Positions 6,491 to 7,195 of a stretch of 7,195 nt of DNA are shown one piece after another. A program made the position numbers and the translations under genes. The notes under the pieces were generated by a model, which saw nothing but the letters and a program-made list of their open reading frames with translations, searched no databases and had not been told where the DNA came from. Positions within the stretch are counted from its first letter, which is position 1, and each line of letters opens with the position of its first letter. Source of the stretch: Phycisphaerae bacterium. Lineage in GTDB: Bacteria > Planctomycetota > Phycisphaerae > Phycisphaerales > SM1A02. The stretch is taken from positions 1-7,195 of the forward strand of contig JAUIHC010000151.1 of the NCBI GenBank assembly GCA_030432455.1, given 5' to 3'.

Positions 6491-6528
6491 CACGACACCG
6501 CCCCGGCCTCGGCCGGGGCGGTGTCGTG
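6491..6528. terminator. Bidirectional hairpin between convergent mltA and the wHTH gene
   Basis: Two perfectly complementary 18-nt arms (6491-6508 and 6511-6528) leave only 2 nt between them, so the real fold is about 17 bp with a 4-nt loop. It sits 41 nt after the mltA stop and 26 nt after the stop of the minus-strand gene. The symmetry suits termination from both sides. There is no T-tract on either strand. It shares CACGA(A)CACCGCC with the hairpin after tatA. Confidence 0.75.
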
Positions 6529-6554
6529 TCGAGCATCGGATCGGCGGCGACGAT

Positions 6555-7058
6555 TCAGCCGTTGTCACGGGCGGCCTGCGCCGCGTCCGCGGCGTGCTCG
6601 GCCTTGATCCACTGACCGCGGGCGACCTTCGCGAAGTCGTCGAACTTCGCCAGCACCCCGGAGACCTGCACGTGGAGGCTCTTGCCGCCTTCGTGCAGTC
6701 CCTGTTCGACCAGCGCGGTCGCGATGTCCACCGGCCGCATCGGATCGGTGCCGAGGACCTTGCCGATCTTCTCCCGCATGGTTGGTCCGCCCTTCGGGCT
6801 GCGGCGGCCGGAGGATCCCGTCCGCGTGACCTTGACCGACTTCACGGAGCGGCCCGCGGGGGCGTTGCCGTCGATCGACTGCAGCATGGCGATCTGGGAC
6901 TCGACCTGCTCGAGCTCGGCGTTCAGTCGATCGCGCCGCTCCAGCAGCTTCGGGAGGGCGGCCTTGCGGCGGGCGAGTTCGGCGGCCAGCTCGTGGGTCG
7001 GCGCCTGGGCGAGCGGGTGGCGGGTCTTCGATGAGGTCTTCGAGGATGTCTTCGACAT
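6555..7058 (-). CDS. Coiled-coil and winged-helix-like small protein
   Basis: 167 aa with three parts. Residues 1-13 are a basic SKTSSKTSSKT repeat. Residues ~22-62 are a charged helix with coiled-coil character, suggesting dimerisation. A basic Ser/Gly/Lys/Arg linker (68-92) follows. Residues ~93-152 look like a winged-helix domain: helices at REKIGKVL, RPVDIATALVEQG and LHVQVSGVLAKF, then a strand at FAKVARGQWIKA. The pattern recalls HARE-HTH-like domains (proposed DNA-binding modules), where a Val-x-x-x-Leu helix precedes an FxKV-x-xGxW/Y strand. A role in DNA binding or nucleoid/chromatin-like regulation is an inference. The ATG at 7058 has GGAGG 7 nt upstream; a longer in-frame reading from 7190 would add 44 residues that include the leader hairpins and is rejected. 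The gene is convergent with mltA and has its own promoter-like region. Confidence 0.8.
   Translation of the reverse strand: MSKTSSKTSSKTRHPLAQAPTHELAAELARRKAALPKLLERRDRLNAELEQVESQIAMLQSIDGNAPAGRSVKSVKVTRTGSSGRRSPKGGPTMREKIGKVLGTDPMRPVDIATALVEQGLHEGGKSLHVQVSGVLAKFDDFAKVARGQWIKAEHAADAAQAARDNG
7024..7055 (-). repeat. 12-bp-period repeat coding the SKTS N-terminus
   Basis: TCGAAGAC on the minus strand recurs three times exactly (7055-7048, 7043-7036, 7031-7024) with a 12-bp period. It encodes SKTSSKTSSKT at residues 2-12 of the winged-helix protein. The copies probably arose by in-frame duplication, and copy number may vary between strains. Confidence 0.75.
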
Positions 7059-7065
7059 CAGGGGT

Positions 7066-7070
7066 CCTCC
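7066..7070 (-). promoter_or_regulatory. Shine-Dalgarno site of the winged-helix gene
   Basis: GGAGG on the minus strand, 7 nt before the ATG at 7058. It decides this start over the one at 7190. Confidence 0.75.
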
Positions 7071-7074
7071 CAGA

Positions 7075-7122
7075 TTGAAGCGACACGCGAGGACGCCGGT
7101 CGCTTTCAAATCAAGACCGGCG
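7075..7122 (-). promoter_or_regulatory. Leader with two mutually exclusive stems
   Basis: In the transcript, CGCCGGTC (7122-7115) can pair perfectly with GACCGGCG (7101-7094) around a 13-nt loop. Alternatively, TTGAAAGCGAC (7109-7099) from that loop and arm can pair with GTCGCTTCAA (7084-7075), giving 10 bp with one bulged A. The two folds share 7099-7101, so only one can form fully. The second ends 4 nt before the GGAGG. It could be an attenuator, a translational switch or an operator; the function is inferred only. Confidence 0.35.
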
Positions 7123-7152
7123 GTGCGTCGGATGTGTTGAAACGAACGACGG

Positions 7153-7161
7153 ATGATAACA
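7153..7161 (-). promoter_or_regulatory. Extended -10 promoter for the winged-helix gene
   Basis: The minus strand reads TGT-TATCAT: a TGn extension plus a hexamer matching TATAAT in 5 of 6 positions. The -35 region is poor, as is usual for extended -10 promoters. Transcription would start near 7146, giving a leader of about 88 nt that contains both alternative stems. Confidence 0.4.
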
Positions 7162-7195
7162 ACGATCAGCCGGAACCGAAGGGGTTTCAATCGGG

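Noticed and set aside
7059..7190. In-frame upstream start for the winged-helix protein at 7190
   Set aside because: The added 44 codons cover the promoter-like box, leader stems and SD. The 7058 ATG has GGAGG at 7 nt.

Overview
The window is high-GC bacterial DNA with five well-supported protein genes, four on the minus strand and one (mltA) on the plus strand. Most starts have an AGGAG/GGAGG ribosome binding site 7-10 nt upstream. GC content, the gene style and the small coiled-coil/winged-helix protein would fit a planctomycete (possibly Phycisphaerae-like). No marker gene is present, so this assignment is a weak inference. There is no rRNA, tRNA, CRISPR array, transposase or other sign of a mobile element.

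Left third (1-3818): a two-gene unit read leftwards. A 714-aa integral membrane protein of the DUF2868 type comes first. It overlaps by 4 bp (ATGA) the start of a 507-aa GTPase of the DUF3482 type. The two families are commonly found side by side and their joint function is not known to me. The membrane protein has a C-terminal part beyond the recognisable DUF2868 region, and both proteins carry a Gly/Ala-rich hydrophobic segment. The GTPase gene ends in low-complexity, G-quadruplex-prone DNA followed by a polypyrimidine tract. At the left edge a promoter-like pair points out of the window.

Middle (3819-6554): after a GC-rich hairpin comes tatA (twin-arginine translocase pore subunit), then a 264-aa protein that resembles an SGNH/GDSL hydrolase but seems to lack the catalytic Ser, Asn and His. 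Divergent from it is mltA, a lipoprotein lytic transglycosylase that cuts peptidoglycan. The SD-supported start codons of these two divergent genes overlap by 12 bp, so each ribosome binding site lies in the other gene. tatA, mltA and possibly the SGNH-like gene belong to envelope biology. A perfect 17-18 bp hairpin separates mltA from the convergent gene to its right.

Right (6555-7195): a 167-aa protein with a basic repetitive N-terminus, a coiled coil and a C-terminal winged-helix-like domain. Ahead of it is an extended -10-like promoter and a leader with two mutually exclusive inverted repeats.

All intergenic stretches are shorter than about 210 bp. No hidden gene was found in them.
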